Source: Chitinophaga varians (GTDB lineage: Bacteria; Bacteroidota; Bacteroidia; Chitinophagales; Chitinophagaceae). From it: a DNA stretch of 64,000 bases. The notes under the pieces were generated by a model, which was not told the DNA's origin, ran no database searches, and saw nothing but the letters and a program-made list of their open reading frames with translations. Positions within the stretch are counted from its first letter, which is position 1, and each line of letters starts with the position of its first letter. Made by a program: the position numbers and the translations under genes. The stretch is from positions 682,001-746,000 of the forward strand of contig NZ_JABAIA010000004.1 in assembly GCF_012641275.1 (NCBI RefSeq), written 5' to 3'. Shown here piece after piece: positions 17,293 through 27,500 of the stretch.

Positions 17293-17619
17293 ATGGAAAA
17301 CAACCAAAACAAAAAGCCTGGGAATGCTTTCAAGGGAATTGTCGCATCCATTGCTACCGTAGTTGTCATCTGGTTCTATTTTGGAGGTGGCCTTGAACAG
17401 AAGGCTCATGAGGATCTGAACAAAATAGAAAATCAAGTGGCAGAGGATGTCGTTACGCAGTACGAAATAGCAAAACGCCAAGGGGACAAAATGCAGATCT
17501 ATATACGGGCCGGTTTGGTAGCCGAAGCATACCTGCAGGCCAAGGATGAAGGCAATTATAACAAGTGGAAGGATATCGAAAAACAGGCGGCTGTCGATGC
17601 TGGGATGCCTACTGAATAA
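17293..17619 (+). CDS. Small single-span membrane protein
   Basis: A 108-residue protein with a polar N-terminus, one hydrophobic segment (GIVASIATVVVIWFYFGGG, about residues 14-32) and a charged helical rest (EQKAHEDLNKIENQVAEDV; RAGLVAEAYLQAKDEG). It resembles small inner-membrane proteins of unknown function. A TAGGTTTG sequence at 17275-17282 matches the -7 consensus but lies only 10 bp from the ATG, so it may be chance. Confidence 0.6.
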   Translation: MENNQNKKPGNAFKGIVASIATVVVIWFYFGGGLEQKAHEDLNKIENQVAEDVVTQYEIAKRQGDKMQIYIRAGLVAEAYLQAKDEGNYNKWKDIEKQAAVDAGMPTE

Positions 17620-17757
17620 AGTTAGCCTGACGGTTTTGGCGCATCTAAATAAGAATGGTATGCAATTTTTGTCGTGAGATACGGCGCCTTTGTGGCGGGG
17701 TGTAAAGCTATGAACACCTATGTTTGTTGACCTTACCAAGGTATTTTATCCGCTTGT

Positions 17758-19401
17758 TTATTCACCGTTGTACACAGTAGCCACCACTTCCTCCCAACCA
17801 TTCATCTCCTCCAGTGCGCCCCATGTCAACTGCCTGTCTTGCCGCAACCGTGCCTGAACGAACATCTCTGCCACCGTAGCAGAAGAAGTTTGTATCAGCT
17901 CAATTGCCTGTATGGCCAGTGACATTTTTTCTACAATAATTCTTGCGTTGCGTTCATAATCTGCCGGACGGGAGAGCAACTGCTGCAACCCTTCCAGGTG
18001 CCGCGTCAGCAGGGGATGCAGCTGAGCGCCCTGTTGAAAATAATGCCTCAGTGCCTCCATGCTGTGTGGCTCTTTATGCATGGCGCGCAGCACGTCCAAC
18101 GCCTGAATATTGCCGGAGCCTTCCCAGATGGCGTTGACCGGCACATCGCGGTAGAGGCGCGGCAGGATAGATGTTTCCACGTAGCCATTGCCGCCGAGGC
18201 ATTCTACAATTTCACCCATGGCCAGCACGGCGCGTTTGGTGTTCCAGAACTTGCCTGCTGCAGTAGCAATGCGGGTGAAATGTAACGCTGCCTCATCAGT
18301 CTTCGCGTCATCAAACCCTTTGGCAAGCCGCATGGCGAAGGTAGTCGCTGCCGCTGATTCGAGGGCCAGATCAGTGAGCACGTTCTGCATCAACGGATGA
18401 CTGAGCAACGATTTACCGAAAGTCTGCCGGTGCTTACAATGATGTATGGCTTCTGCCAGGGCACGCTGCAAGGTGGCCGCAGATCCCACGGCACAGTCCA
18501 GCCGCGTATGGCGCACCATCTCCATAATATTAGCAATACCGCGGCCTTCTTCGCCGATAATACGGCCCCAGGTTCCGTGGAACTCTACTTCGCCGGAGGC
18601 ATTGGAACGGTTGCCGAGCTTGTCTTTCAGCCGCTGGAACCGCAGCTGGTTTTTAGTACCGTCGGGTATGAAGCGGGGCACCAGGAAACAGCTAAGGCCT
18701 TTCGGCGCCTGTGCGAGTACCAGGAAGGCATCGCTCATAGGCGCGCTGCAAAACCATTTGCGGCCAGTGATATGATAGACACCATCCCCAACAGGCTGAG
18801 CGATGGTGATATTGGCGCGTACATCACTGCCGCCTTGCGGCTCTGTCATGGCCATGCCAAAGGTAACGCCGTGTTTCTCCGTGTAGGGAATATGGCGTTC
18901 GTCATATCTGTTGGAGAGAACAAGCGGCAGCCACTCACGGGCGATATCAGGCGCTATCTGCAGCGAAGGCACCACGGCAAATGTCATGGTCAAAGGGCAG
19001 CTGCTGCCTTCGTCTATCTGTTGTTTGAGATAGGAGAGCACGCTGTGGGCCAGGTACCCGCCTTTTTCTTTGGTGGTCCACGCGATGGAATGTACCTGAT
19101 GCCGGATAGCGGCCGCCATCATCTGGTGATAGGAAGGATGGTAGGTCACTGTATCGAGGCGGTTGCCAAACCGGTCATGGGTATGCAGTACCGGCAGATA
19201 AGTATTGGCGAGGGTACCTGCTTCCTGGAATTCGTGGCTGCCCATCAGCTGCCCCACCTCCGTTGCCAGCGACGCTGCCCAGCCGCCGCCATAGGCCTGC
19301 AGCGTGTTTTGCAGTATGGGATGGGTCGTGAAAGTGTTGTAGTTCTCCAATACAGGGACCTGATTGCCAACATGATCGAAATCGAAACCGGGAGCAGACA
19401 T
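17758..19401 (-). CDS. aidB: AidB-type acyl-CoA dehydrogenase
   Basis: A 547-residue flavoprotein of the acyl-CoA dehydrogenase superfamily. TMTFAVVPSL, GMAMTEPQGGSDVRANIT and ITGRKWFCSAPMSDAFLV are the FAD-binding middle domain with the AidB-specific TEPQGGSD signature; YRDVPVNAIWEGSGNIQALD near the C-terminus is equally typical. In E. coli AidB belongs to the adaptive response to alkylating damage and binds DNA. The start at 19401 is preferred because the 33 residues before it (from 19500) are non-conserved. The long open frame on the plus strand across this gene is a shadow. Confidence 0.92.
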   Translation of the reverse strand: MSAPGFDFDHVGNQVPVLENYNTFTTHPILQNTLQAYGGGWAASLATEVGQLMGSHEFQEAGTLANTYLPVLHTHDRFGNRLDTVTYHPSYHQMMAAAIRHQVHSIAWTTKEKGGYLAHSVLSYLKQQIDEGSSCPLTMTFAVVPSLQIAPDIAREWLPLVLSNRYDERHIPYTEKHGVTFGMAMTEPQGGSDVRANITIAQPVGDGVYHITGRKWFCSAPMSDAFLVLAQAPKGLSCFLVPRFIPDGTKNQLRFQRLKDKLGNRSNASGEVEFHGTWGRIIGEEGRGIANIMEMVRHTRLDCAVGSAATLQRALAEAIHHCKHRQTFGKSLLSHPLMQNVLTDLALESAAATTFAMRLAKGFDDAKTDEAALHFTRIATAAGKFWNTKRAVLAMGEIVECLGGNGYVETSILPRLYRDVPVNAIWEGSGNIQALDVLRAMHKEPHSMEALRHYFQQGAQLHPLLTRHLEGLQQLLSRPADYERNARIIVEKMSLAIQAIELIQTSSATVAEMFVQARLRQDRQLTWGALEEMNGWEEVVATVYNGE

Positions 19402-19584
19402 AAACAACGGATTTAGTGTACTTAAATGTAAGATATTTACCTCTAAGATCAAGTAACTGTCCGGGCTATACGAACATGAACAGGAGAAAATATCATACAA
19501 ACCTATACATGTTCGATCGAGAAGTATGATACAAGATGTATCGGAGGGCGTCTTTAATGAGATCTCCGGTACATCCTGTTGTTC

Positions 19585-20002
19585 TATACTACGGCACTAT
19601 CCTGAAGTATGCGGACGTAAACGGTGTTCCTCCGGCCGGTGGAGCTGCTACGATGGTTGCCCCCTCCCTCGGTGTCCGTTTGCCAGATGAAAGGTACTCC
19701 GGCAACAATTATCTCACCTTGTACCGGGCTGCGGAAGGTTAGTCCCGACCAAACAGGCCCTCAGTTGACCATTCTGGCCATGACTTGTTGATGACAACGA
19801 CGCTGGGATCCATTCATCCGAATCGGGGAACACCTCTTCCCATTGACAGCTATAGTCAATGGTGAATTTGCAGTATATATCTGAATTACCGTTTGGGTTG
19901 ACCGACAGGATAGCATACAAACTATAATATTCGGTCTGGTTATTGCCAATTCTGGCTTGATTGATGCCGCAACAGAAGGACCTTCTTACTGTTTATTATC
20001 AT
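19585..20002 (-). pseudogene. Decayed tandem copy of the lipoprotein gene at 20110-20802
   Basis: From the ATG at 20002 the first 22 bp match the start of the intact gene (ATGATnA..AAACAGTAAGAA), then the match jumps to a part about 260 bp further into the gene (GNSDIYCKFTIDYSCQWEE and DEWIP correspond to LGVNFTLDFRCQWEE and DEWIP). The remainder, read to about 19585, still follows the 3' half of the intact gene, although with stops and frame changes. The copy therefore has an internal deletion removing the lipobox and the linker. Its 5' flank (cataggaggttaattgatt) also resembles that of the intact gene. Confidence 0.7.
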
Positions 20003-20109
20003 AGGAGGTTAATTGATTTATGATAGAATACTTGTAGATGATCCCCCTCCGGCTTTTCAGCGCATAGAAGGGGATATAATTGACAAAGTCGATATTTGCC
20101 GTTTCCAGG

Positions 20110-20802
20110 CTAAATAGATTTTGCCTGGAAAGTCGACTGCGTATATGCCGTTCCTCCTGGTTGGGTAGCAGGTATAATAGTTACGCCCACGTCAACATTT
20201 ATGAACCAGGAAGTAGTTGTACCGGCAACTACTGTCTCGCCTTGTACTCTGCCTTTGAAGGTAAGCCCTGACCATACGGAGCCATAGCTAGTCATTTTGC
20301 CCACACCGGAGTAATAATATATGGGCTGCGATTTACCGAGGACAACGATGCTAGGTATCCATTCATCCGGATTAGGACCTTCTTCCCACTGACAGCGAAA
20401 GTCAAGGGTGAAGTTGACTCCTAGCGACGAAGTAGGGCCTACGGAAGTTGTCAGATTGGGCGTGATGCTGTAATAGTCCGGTACGACGTTACCAATCCTG
20501 GCCTGATTGGTGCCGTTGTCTTTAGGTGGCTTTGTCGGCGAGGCGGCTGTAGTAACTGAAAAAACCTCTCCCGTTCTCACAAAGGAAAATGCCTCATAAG
20601 CCTCTTTGTAAGTCTTAAATGAAGATGCGCTCTTTGCGTCTGAAGAAGAAGAAGGTATCTCCTTCAGATGGATTAGTTTTTCAAGTTGTGCTTTGTAATA
20701 CTGCTCAGAGTCCATCTGATCATCAGTGTTCTTTTTACAGGAGAAAAAAAGAAGGGTTACACTGGTGACTAAGAACAGAATTTTCTTACTGTTTGTCATC
20801 AT
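20110..20802 (-). CDS. Lipoprotein of unknown function
   Basis: A 230-residue lipoprotein: the leader (LFLVTSVTLLFFSCKKN) has a lipobox Cys at residue 22, followed by a Ser/Lys-rich linker and a beta-rich C-terminal domain (VNFTLDFRCQWEEGPNPDEWIPSIVV in pieces, then WSGLTFKGRVQGE). No family recognised. A defective copy lies immediately downstream on the same strand, which shows local duplication. The AidB gene is further downstream on the same strand. Confidence 0.65.
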   Translation of the reverse strand: MMTNSKKILFLVTSVTLLFFSCKKNTDDQMDSEQYYKAQLEKLIHLKEIPSSSSDAKSASSFKTYKEAYEAFSFVRTGEVFSVTTAASPTKPPKDNGTNQARIGNVVPDYYSITPNLTTSVGPTSSLGVNFTLDFRCQWEEGPNPDEWIPSIVVLGKSQPIYYYSGVGKMTSYGSVWSGLTFKGRVQGETVVAGTTTSWFINVDVGVTIIPATQPGGTAYTQSTFQAKSI

Positions 20803-20993
20803 AGGGGATTTGATTTGGGTTGAGAAATATATATAGGTTCTTTTTTAAGATAACTATTTACCTTCGCTGTTTTATTTTTAGATAGATGTTTTTTTAGCAG
20901 GGGCGTATAAAGTGAGTGGGATAGAACGTTTGTGTTTATTATTTTATATTTCGTATATTCGTTGAAGTTACCTAGACTATTTTGAAGCTGATT

Positions 20994-21023
20994 AAAACAG
21001 CCGTCCCCTTATGGAAACGGCTG
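20994..21023 (-). terminator. Terminator of the SusCD operon (minus strand)
   Basis: Read on the minus strand, stem cagccgt / acggctg closes a 12-nt loop and is followed by TTTTAAT. It lies 9 bp after the stop of the TlpA-like gene, the last gene of the operon. Confidence 0.7.
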
Positions 21024-21031
21024 CTGAAATA

Positions 21032-22153
21032 CTACTGTAATAAAGAAGCAAGCTTTTTCTCCAAAGCTTCCCCACGAAGATTTTTACCGACGATTTTACC
21101 ATCGGGGCCAATCAGAAAGTTAGCCGGAATGCCTTGTACACCGTACATTTTGGCGGCTTCGTTTTTCCAGCCTTTCAGGTCAGATACCTGTGTCCATTGC
21201 AGCTTGTCGTCATGGATGGCCTGCATCCAGAACGACTTGCCGTTTTCATTGTCGAGGGATACGCCGAGGATGGTGAAATTCTTATCCTTGTACTTATGGA
21301 AAGCTTCTACCACGTTAGGGTTCTCCTGGCGGCAGGGACCGCACCAGCTGGCCCAGAAATCTACCAGCACATATTTACCGCGGAAATCTTTCAGCGCGAC
21401 AGGATTACCGAGCGTGTCGTTCTGGATGAACTCCGGCGCTACTACGCCGATAGCGGTCCTGCGCTGGCTTTCTAACTGAGCGGCGAAATGTTCGCCGGCT
21501 TTGCTTTTACGTACGGAAGGAGACAGCAGTTTAAACACCGGTTCCACTACTGCCGGGTCCGGATCATAACCCGCCCATTCAGTCAGCGCATCGAGGCTGA
21601 CGGATGTATTGGGGTGTGCTTTGATGAAGGTGGTCACCACTTTCTGCTGTGCGGCGGCTATCGCTTTGTTGTCAGCCTGATACTGTTGTTTGAAGGCTTC
21701 CTGCTCCCGTTCTGCTGCCGGCGTGGCATAATATTTCTGGCTGAGCGCATCAGAGCGTTTGTTGATGTCGCGGGAAGCCGCTTTGTACTGCTGATGCACG
21801 GTATTGGCTGCGCCGCCCTTCACGGTGGCATTGGCGATGGAATCTGCGCTCTCTACACGGATTTTGCCCTGCTCCAGGTAGAACACCAGGCGGTTGGCGG
21901 TGAAAGAGGAGGAGAGGGTATTGCCGGTGAAAAGAAAGGCTCTCGCGGGAATATCAGTCTTGCCGGTGAAGGTAAAGCTACCATTGTTAATGGCAACAGA
22001 GTCAATCAACCTGCCTTTGCTGTTGCTGCTGTACAGATAAGCTTTCTCAAATTTGTTCTCTTTGCCGATGCTGCCGGTGATGGTGTATGGACCTTCCTGG
22101 GCGAATGCCAGGACGGGCAGCAAGCAGGCAGTGGTCAATGCTAATGTTCTCAT
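21032..22153 (-). CDS. TlpA-like thioredoxin with DUF4369 domain
   Basis: A 373-residue exported thiol-disulfide protein. A signal peptide (MRTLALTTACLLPVLAFAQ) is followed by a DUF4369-like beta domain (about 20-110; GSFTFTGKTDIPARAFLF), a helical spacer and a thioredoxin/AhpC-TSA domain (about 235-373). The active site is FWASWCGPCRQENP, with Cys271 and Cys274. It probably reduces or rearranges disulfides in the periplasm. It is the last gene of the sigma/FecR-controlled SusCD locus, 35 bp after the metallopeptidase-like gene; TlpA-like genes are common at such loci. Confidence 0.9.
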   Translation of the reverse strand: MRTLALTTACLLPVLAFAQEGPYTITGSIGKENKFEKAYLYSSNSKGRLIDSVAINNGSFTFTGKTDIPARAFLFTGNTLSSSFTANRLVFYLEQGKIRVESADSIANATVKGGAANTVHQQYKAASRDINKRSDALSQKYYATPAAEREQEAFKQQYQADNKAIAAAQQKVVTTFIKAHPNTSVSLDALTEWAGYDPDPAVVEPVFKLLSPSVRKSKAGEHFAAQLESQRRTAIGVVAPEFIQNDTLGNPVALKDFRGKYVLVDFWASWCGPCRQENPNVVEAFHKYKDKNFTILGVSLDNENGKSFWMQAIHDDKLQWTQVSDLKGWKNEAAKMYGVQGIPANFLIGPDGKIVGKNLRGEALEKKLASLLQ

Positions 22154-22188
22154 GTGATCGTTGGTTTATGCTGATGTTGATATATGAA

Positions 22189-23109
22189 TTAATTGCCCAG
22201 TTTCTCCCGGTATTTGTTGCCGGCTGCCTGGATGTCCCAGTCGTAACTTTTGAAGAAACGGATGATCACTTCGTACTTGCGGGCGCGGGCCGGACTGTTA
22301 TCCAGGTATTTGGCTTTGATGTTGGTATAGGATTCCGTGGCCAGTAAACGCATCCATTCCCCGAAATCATTATCGAATGATACACTGCCGAGGGAAGTTA
22401 TAAAACCACCGTTAAGGGCTATCTGGTCCATGGCTTTGTCACGTGCCTCCAGATCCCTGTCCCTCTCATATTGTTTGAATACCAGCTCTCTTGCCGCTCC
22501 GTTGTCGTAAGCCTTGCCAGCCAGTACAAATGCAGTGACAGGCGCGTCAAAACGTAGTGCTGACATATTGCCCAGGTAGCCCCAGATGCTGCGGGCCAGT
22601 GCAGAGTCCTGATAATAATGATTAACAGGATCGGTGACAGGCAACGCGCCATACATATGATTGGGCCAGCAGATAATCAGGCGGCTGCGCCCGAGGTCCC
22701 TGATATTTATGTCGAAAAACGGAGCGCTATAAGTTTTTACAAAGAAGAGCTCCAGCGGGAAATACCGCTTGGCAAATTTATCGGACACGTTGGAGAGCAA
22801 TGTTTGCGCATAGGTCGTTACCGCCGTGCGCTGGTCAGCGTCTATTTTGGTGGCGCCCCAGCGGTTATTGACATCAGATGCCAGCACACCGTTGGTGACT
22901 TCCTTCCAGTCTTTGAAGTCCGTTCGTACCCAGACACCGTAGTGATCATACATGTCTTTGATTTCGGCAGGGGCGTCAGCAGGTGGTGTAAACTGTTGCT
23001 GAACGCCTGGTTCGGCCGTAAAACCTGGTTGCTCTTCTTTGGAACAGGCTGTAAAGCAGGCTGCCAGTGCGAGGATGGAAACATATATCGGCTTCATGTG
23101 TTGTCTCAT
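22189..23109 (-). CDS. SusCD-associated lipoprotein, metallopeptidase-like without HExxH
   Basis: A 306-residue lipoprotein: ALAACFTACSKEE gives the lipobox. The mature part (DMYDHYGVWVRTDFKDWKEV; KFAKRYFPLELFFVKTYS) resembles the putative zinc-binding metallopeptidase lipoproteins often encoded after SusD. However, the HExxH motif of that family is absent; the corresponding stretch reads RSIWGYLGNMSALRFD. It may therefore be a binding protein rather than a peptidase. ATGs at 23109 and 23097 are both possible; 23109 keeps two extra charged residues before the leader. It lies 12 bp after SusD and 35 bp before TlpA. Confidence 0.65.
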   Translation of the reverse strand: MRQHMKPIYVSILALAACFTACSKEEQPGFTAEPGVQQQFTPPADAPAEIKDMYDHYGVWVRTDFKDWKEVTNGVLASDVNNRWGATKIDADQRTAVTTYAQTLLSNVSDKFAKRYFPLELFFVKTYSAPFFDINIRDLGRSRLIICWPNHMYGALPVTDPVNHYYQDSALARSIWGYLGNMSALRFDAPVTAFVLAGKAYDNGAARELVFKQYERDRDLEARDKAMDQIALNGGFITSLGSVSFDNDFGEWMRLLATESYTNIKAKYLDNSPARARKYEVIIRFFKSYDWDIQAAGNKYREKLGN

Positions 23110-23121
23110 TTTGTGTTATGA

Positions 23122-24573
23122 TCAGGGGTTTAAAGGGATAGAAGGACTGTTGTTGATCTCTGACAGTGGCAATTGCAGGAGATAACGGTTGTCATTTTGT
23201 TTTAACTCATAGATCTGTCCGTTTTTATAGACATGGGAGAGGGCCGGTTTACCCAGCCGTCTGAGGTCCATCCAACGGATACCACCTTCAAAGGCGGTTT
23301 CTATACGGCGCTCCTCGAGAACACGGTTCAATAAAGTCTCATCTGTAAAGTCAGCGGCTTTCAACGGTACAAATTCGCCTTTCCGTATACGGCGCACCAA
23401 TAATGTGTTGAGGTCAGCGATAGCTTTGTCCTTTTGCTTTAGCCTGGCATAGGCTTCTGCCCGTATTACATAACACTCGCTCACTTTCAGGCCGATGTAA
23501 TAACAGGGCTTGTCCTGTTTGGCGTACATGTTGTACAACGTTGGCCCGTTCAGTTTACCATCTGTGGTATTCAGGTCTGCAAAAGTGGAAAAGATATAAC
23601 GACGATAGTCACTGCCACCGGCAGGACGGTTGCATAATGCGAGCAACTCCAATGATGGCCTGAACACCGTATTGCTATGATAATAGATATTCATATTAGC
23701 GGTACCGCCGGTAAAAAACAGTACTTCGTTTTTATAATCTCCTGCATCGATAAAACCCGTGTTAAGGGCAAATGCACGGGCATTTCCTTCACTTTCAATA
23801 TAGGTCTGCATGTTATTCATATCAGACAATGGCTTGTTCACGATTACATCCGTGGCAGCAGCGATGGCTTTGTCGTAGTCACCCATGAAGAGATGTACAC
23901 GTGCCTGTAAAGCCTCAACAGCACTGGCATCCATACGGAAAACATTACGGGCCTTTTTACCCGCCAGCAAACCGGAGGCCTGCTCGAGGTCGGACAGGAT
24001 TTGTGCGTACACTTTCCCCAACGGTTCGCGTACGTTGTTTTGTGTGTGCTGATGAACATCTTTGGCACTGAGTGGCATAGGCACGCCGTAAGCCTGAGTG
24101 GTAGCAGGACTGTAAGGTTCGGCATAAAAGTTCACCAGATAGAAATAACACCAGGCACGCAAGGCATAGGCTTCTCCCTTCACCGTTTCATACAACTCCT
24201 TCTCGTTGAGCTCCGGCTGGCGGTCGTTAAAATTATCTAATACAGTGTTGGCGTAATAGATAGAGGTATACAGCTGTCCCCAGTAAGGATCTAATTCACC
24301 GCCATCAGGTTGTTTAGAAGGTGACCAGGAAAACCAAAGTTCCAGTTCCTTTTGTGGTGAGGCAACTATGTTCAGGTTGGCGGTCATGTTGTCCGTCATC
24401 AATTCCGTTTTCATAAAGTAGTCCACCCGCGGGTAACCGCCCACCAGAACAGATTCGTAATCTGATATGCTTACCGGCATCATCCGGTTCACCGGTTTGA
24501 TGTCCAGCATTTTATTACAGCTGGTGAAGATCAGTGAAAACAATAACAGGGGCGTCAGATATCTTAATTTCAT
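23122..24573 (-). CDS. SusD/RagB-family nutrient-binding lipoprotein
   Basis: A 483-residue outer-membrane lipoprotein with lipobox LIFTSCNK (Cys19). The N-terminal SusD-like part has helices with tetratricopeptide-like pattern (GEAYALRAWCYFYLVNFYAEPY; EALQARVHLFMGDYDKAIAAA), and the C-terminal part ends with VLEERRIETAFEGGIRWMDLRRLGK, the standard SusD/RagB closing block. It caps the SusC channel encoded 14 bp upstream and captures ligand at the surface. The ligand is unknown; no glycoside hydrolase is present in this locus, so a peptide or other non-glycan substrate is possible. Confidence 0.93.
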   Translation of the reverse strand: MKLRYLTPLLLFSLIFTSCNKMLDIKPVNRMMPVSISDYESVLVGGYPRVDYFMKTELMTDNMTANLNIVASPQKELELWFSWSPSKQPDGGELDPYWGQLYTSIYYANTVLDNFNDRQPELNEKELYETVKGEAYALRAWCYFYLVNFYAEPYSPATTQAYGVPMPLSAKDVHQHTQNNVREPLGKVYAQILSDLEQASGLLAGKKARNVFRMDASAVEALQARVHLFMGDYDKAIAAATDVIVNKPLSDMNNMQTYIESEGNARAFALNTGFIDAGDYKNEVLFFTGGTANMNIYYHSNTVFRPSLELLALCNRPAGGSDYRRYIFSTFADLNTTDGKLNGPTLYNMYAKQDKPCYYIGLKVSECYVIRAEAYARLKQKDKAIADLNTLLVRRIRKGEFVPLKAADFTDETLLNRVLEERRIETAFEGGIRWMDLRRLGKPALSHVYKNGQIYELKQNDNRYLLQLPLSEINNSPSIPLNP

Positions 24574-24587
24574 GATGGCATCTGTTT

Positions 24588-27500
24588 TTAAAACTGTAAG
24601 GAAAAAGAGAATGAATAAGAACGTGGCAGTGGCAGGTAGGTATTGCCGAAAGACACGTTAGCATTGCTGGTACGGTCATATTTCATCACCGAGCCCGTGG
24701 CCTCAGGGTCCTGGCCTTTTAATGCGCTGTTCTTCCATACATGCAGATTGTTGCCCTGTATCATGAAGCGCATATTTTGAATACCACTCTTACGCAGGCG
24801 CGCATTATATAAGTCGTAACTGAGAGACAGGTTCTGAAGACGCACAAAATCACCTTTCACAGTCCTTAGGTCACTGTTATTATACATAGTGGCATTGTAG
24901 GGTGATACATCGGCCAGACCGGGAACACTGTTGTCTGATTCCAGTTTAGGGACATTGGTGTGCTGTTCATCACCCGGTTTCTGCCAGCGGTCAACCCATT
25001 CGGTAGACATGTTTTGGGTCGTTTCGGGGAAGACGAAGGTATTGTTGGCACTGATATTACGCAGCCGGATTACGTTACCAAAACTACCGATGAACAAAGC
25101 GGACAGCGTAAATCTTTTATAAGAGAAGGTATTAGTGAAACCACCCTGTACGGTTGGCATGGTAGAACCGGAATACACAAGACCGTCTATGTTACGCATA
25201 CCGTTGAGCACTGTTTCGCCGGGTTTGGCGGTATAGAAGGTGGCACGGCCGTCTTTGTTCAGCCCTGCATAACGGTAAGACCAGAGGCCGTTAACAGGTT
25301 TGCCCACAACAGCAGAAGCCGCATAGTTGGAGCGTTGTGCATTGGTCAGGCCATCAACGGAAGGCAGGGAATATACGTCCAGCACTTCGTTTTTATTGTA
25401 ACCGGCATTGATATTGGTAGACCATCGAAAGTCCTTTGTATCGATATTGATAGTACTTAAGGAGAATTCCAGGCCTGTGTTTTTCATGGATGCCCAGTTT
25501 ACCTGCAGGGTACTGAATCCGGAAACCTGTGATACACGTTTGCTGCCCAGCAGGTCAACGCCTTTTTTATGGTACCATTCTACAGTGGCCATCACCCGGC
25601 GTTTCCACAATCCGATTTCCAGCGCTACGTTGGCGGTATAGTTCTTTTCCCATTTCAGGTTGGGGTTCCTGGGGGCGTCTATCACCAGATAGTTGTCTGT
25701 GTTGGCAAGGTCCGGTTTGCCGATGGTGGCCACCAGGTCAGAGTATGCCTGAGAGGCTACGTTGCCCTGGCTGCCATAGGAGGCGCGAAGCGTCAGGTAA
25801 CTTAACCAGTCTTTGTTGGCGAAGAAGTCTTCTTCTTTCATCTGGTAGTTGGCGCCTACTGCCCACAGTGGCTGAAACAGCTGATTGGTGCGAAGGCCAA
25901 AGCGGTTGGAGCCGTCAGTACGTGCGTTGAAGCTAACGGTGTAGCGGTTTTTATAAGTATAGCCTGTTGTACCAAAGTAAGAAACGGCAGCGCTTTGGTT
26001 CAGGCTTTCCGACCAGTATGGCCGGCCCATTTGTTTCATCAGGTCAAACTGCGGCATCTGCTGACGGCCACGGTCATGTACATAGCCGTATATCTCGGTC
26101 ATCTCGTCTTCGTATTTGGACGTACGTATTTCCTGACCGGCCATTACATCAAAGCGATGGTTGGCGTTCAGTATAGGCATAAACGATACCTGGTTACGGA
26201 GTGTGAGTGACTTATTATTGTTGTTTCTGCCTTTACGGTAACCACCTTCTTTCCATAACGGTACTGCAACAGAGTTAACAATGTTGGTGACGTCACGTTG
26301 TCTGCTTTTTACAAAATAGCTGTTCTCGGTAGCCACATCTTCATCAGTGGTATTCTGATTGGTGAAAGAGAAAAGGCTGCCGAAGATGAGGGAGCTGATA
26401 GGTTTCCACTCAATGTCCACTGTTCCGCGGATGCTGAAGTTTTGTGAGTTACGCCAGCCATAGTTGCGGTTTTCGAGAAAGTTGTATTTAATGCCGTTGT
26501 AATAGAGGTAGTTGTACTGACCGTTTTCATCATAGGCATTCTGCGCACGTGTGGTATAGATCGACCATTCAAAGGGGTTCTCGCGGGAGTCTGTGGCAAA
26601 GAAGCTGCCGTTATCCCGGCGGTTGAGGTCCAGCATACCGCCTACACGAAGGGTAGGATGCAGCTTGGTATATACTTTCAGGGAGCCGGTGTAGGTTTTC
26701 ATGCCGGTCTGTAATGCAGTGGCCTGTTCATCCATATAGCTGCCGGAGAGATAGAAAGTCGTTTTTTCGTTACCGCCGGAGATGTTCAGGTTCTGACGGT
26801 GGGTGAACGAATTACGGAAGAGGTATTCAAACCAGTTGGTGTTGACCTGTTCCAGCTGATTCACTCTTTTCTCAAAATCCGACCAGCTCATTTTGTGGTC
26901 ATGTACATCTATCAGCGCACGCTCGAAATCGGTGGATGTGCCGTATTCACCGGCGCGTGGAGAGGTGGCCGTCAATACGCCCCGGCGCATCATTTCCAGG
27001 TTCACGCCGATCCTTTCTTTGGAGTTCATCATATACGCATCTTCAATTCGCGGGCGCATGCCTACGGTGGCGAAGCTGGTGAAGTTGATACGGGTTTTGC
27101 CGGCCGTACCTTTTTTGGAGGTCAGTACGATTACCCCGTTAGCGGCTTTGGTACCATAGATCGCTGTGGCCGCGGCGTCTTTCAGCACGTTGATGGATTC
27201 GATGTCCTCCACGTTGATACCGCCGATACCGGAAGCGATCAGGTTACGGTTGGTCATGATGTCATCCACGGAAGCGTTGATGGGATCATCGAGAATGATA
27301 CCGTCCACCACCCACAGCGGCTGCGTGTTGCCGCTTAAGGTAGATGTACCGCGGATGCGTATCTGTGGCATGGCGCCGGGGGCGCCGGAAGTGCTCATCA
27401 CCACCATACCTGGCACCTGGCCCTGTAACAGCTTATCGATATTAGGCTGATTGATGGTTTTGAGGTTCTCTGTTTTGAGAGAAGTGATAGAAGAGGTGAG

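Noticed and set aside
18397..19416. Long plus-strand open frame (339 codons) opposite aidB
   Set aside because: It mirrors the codon structure of aidB, which has strong family motifs; the plus-strand product shows no motif.
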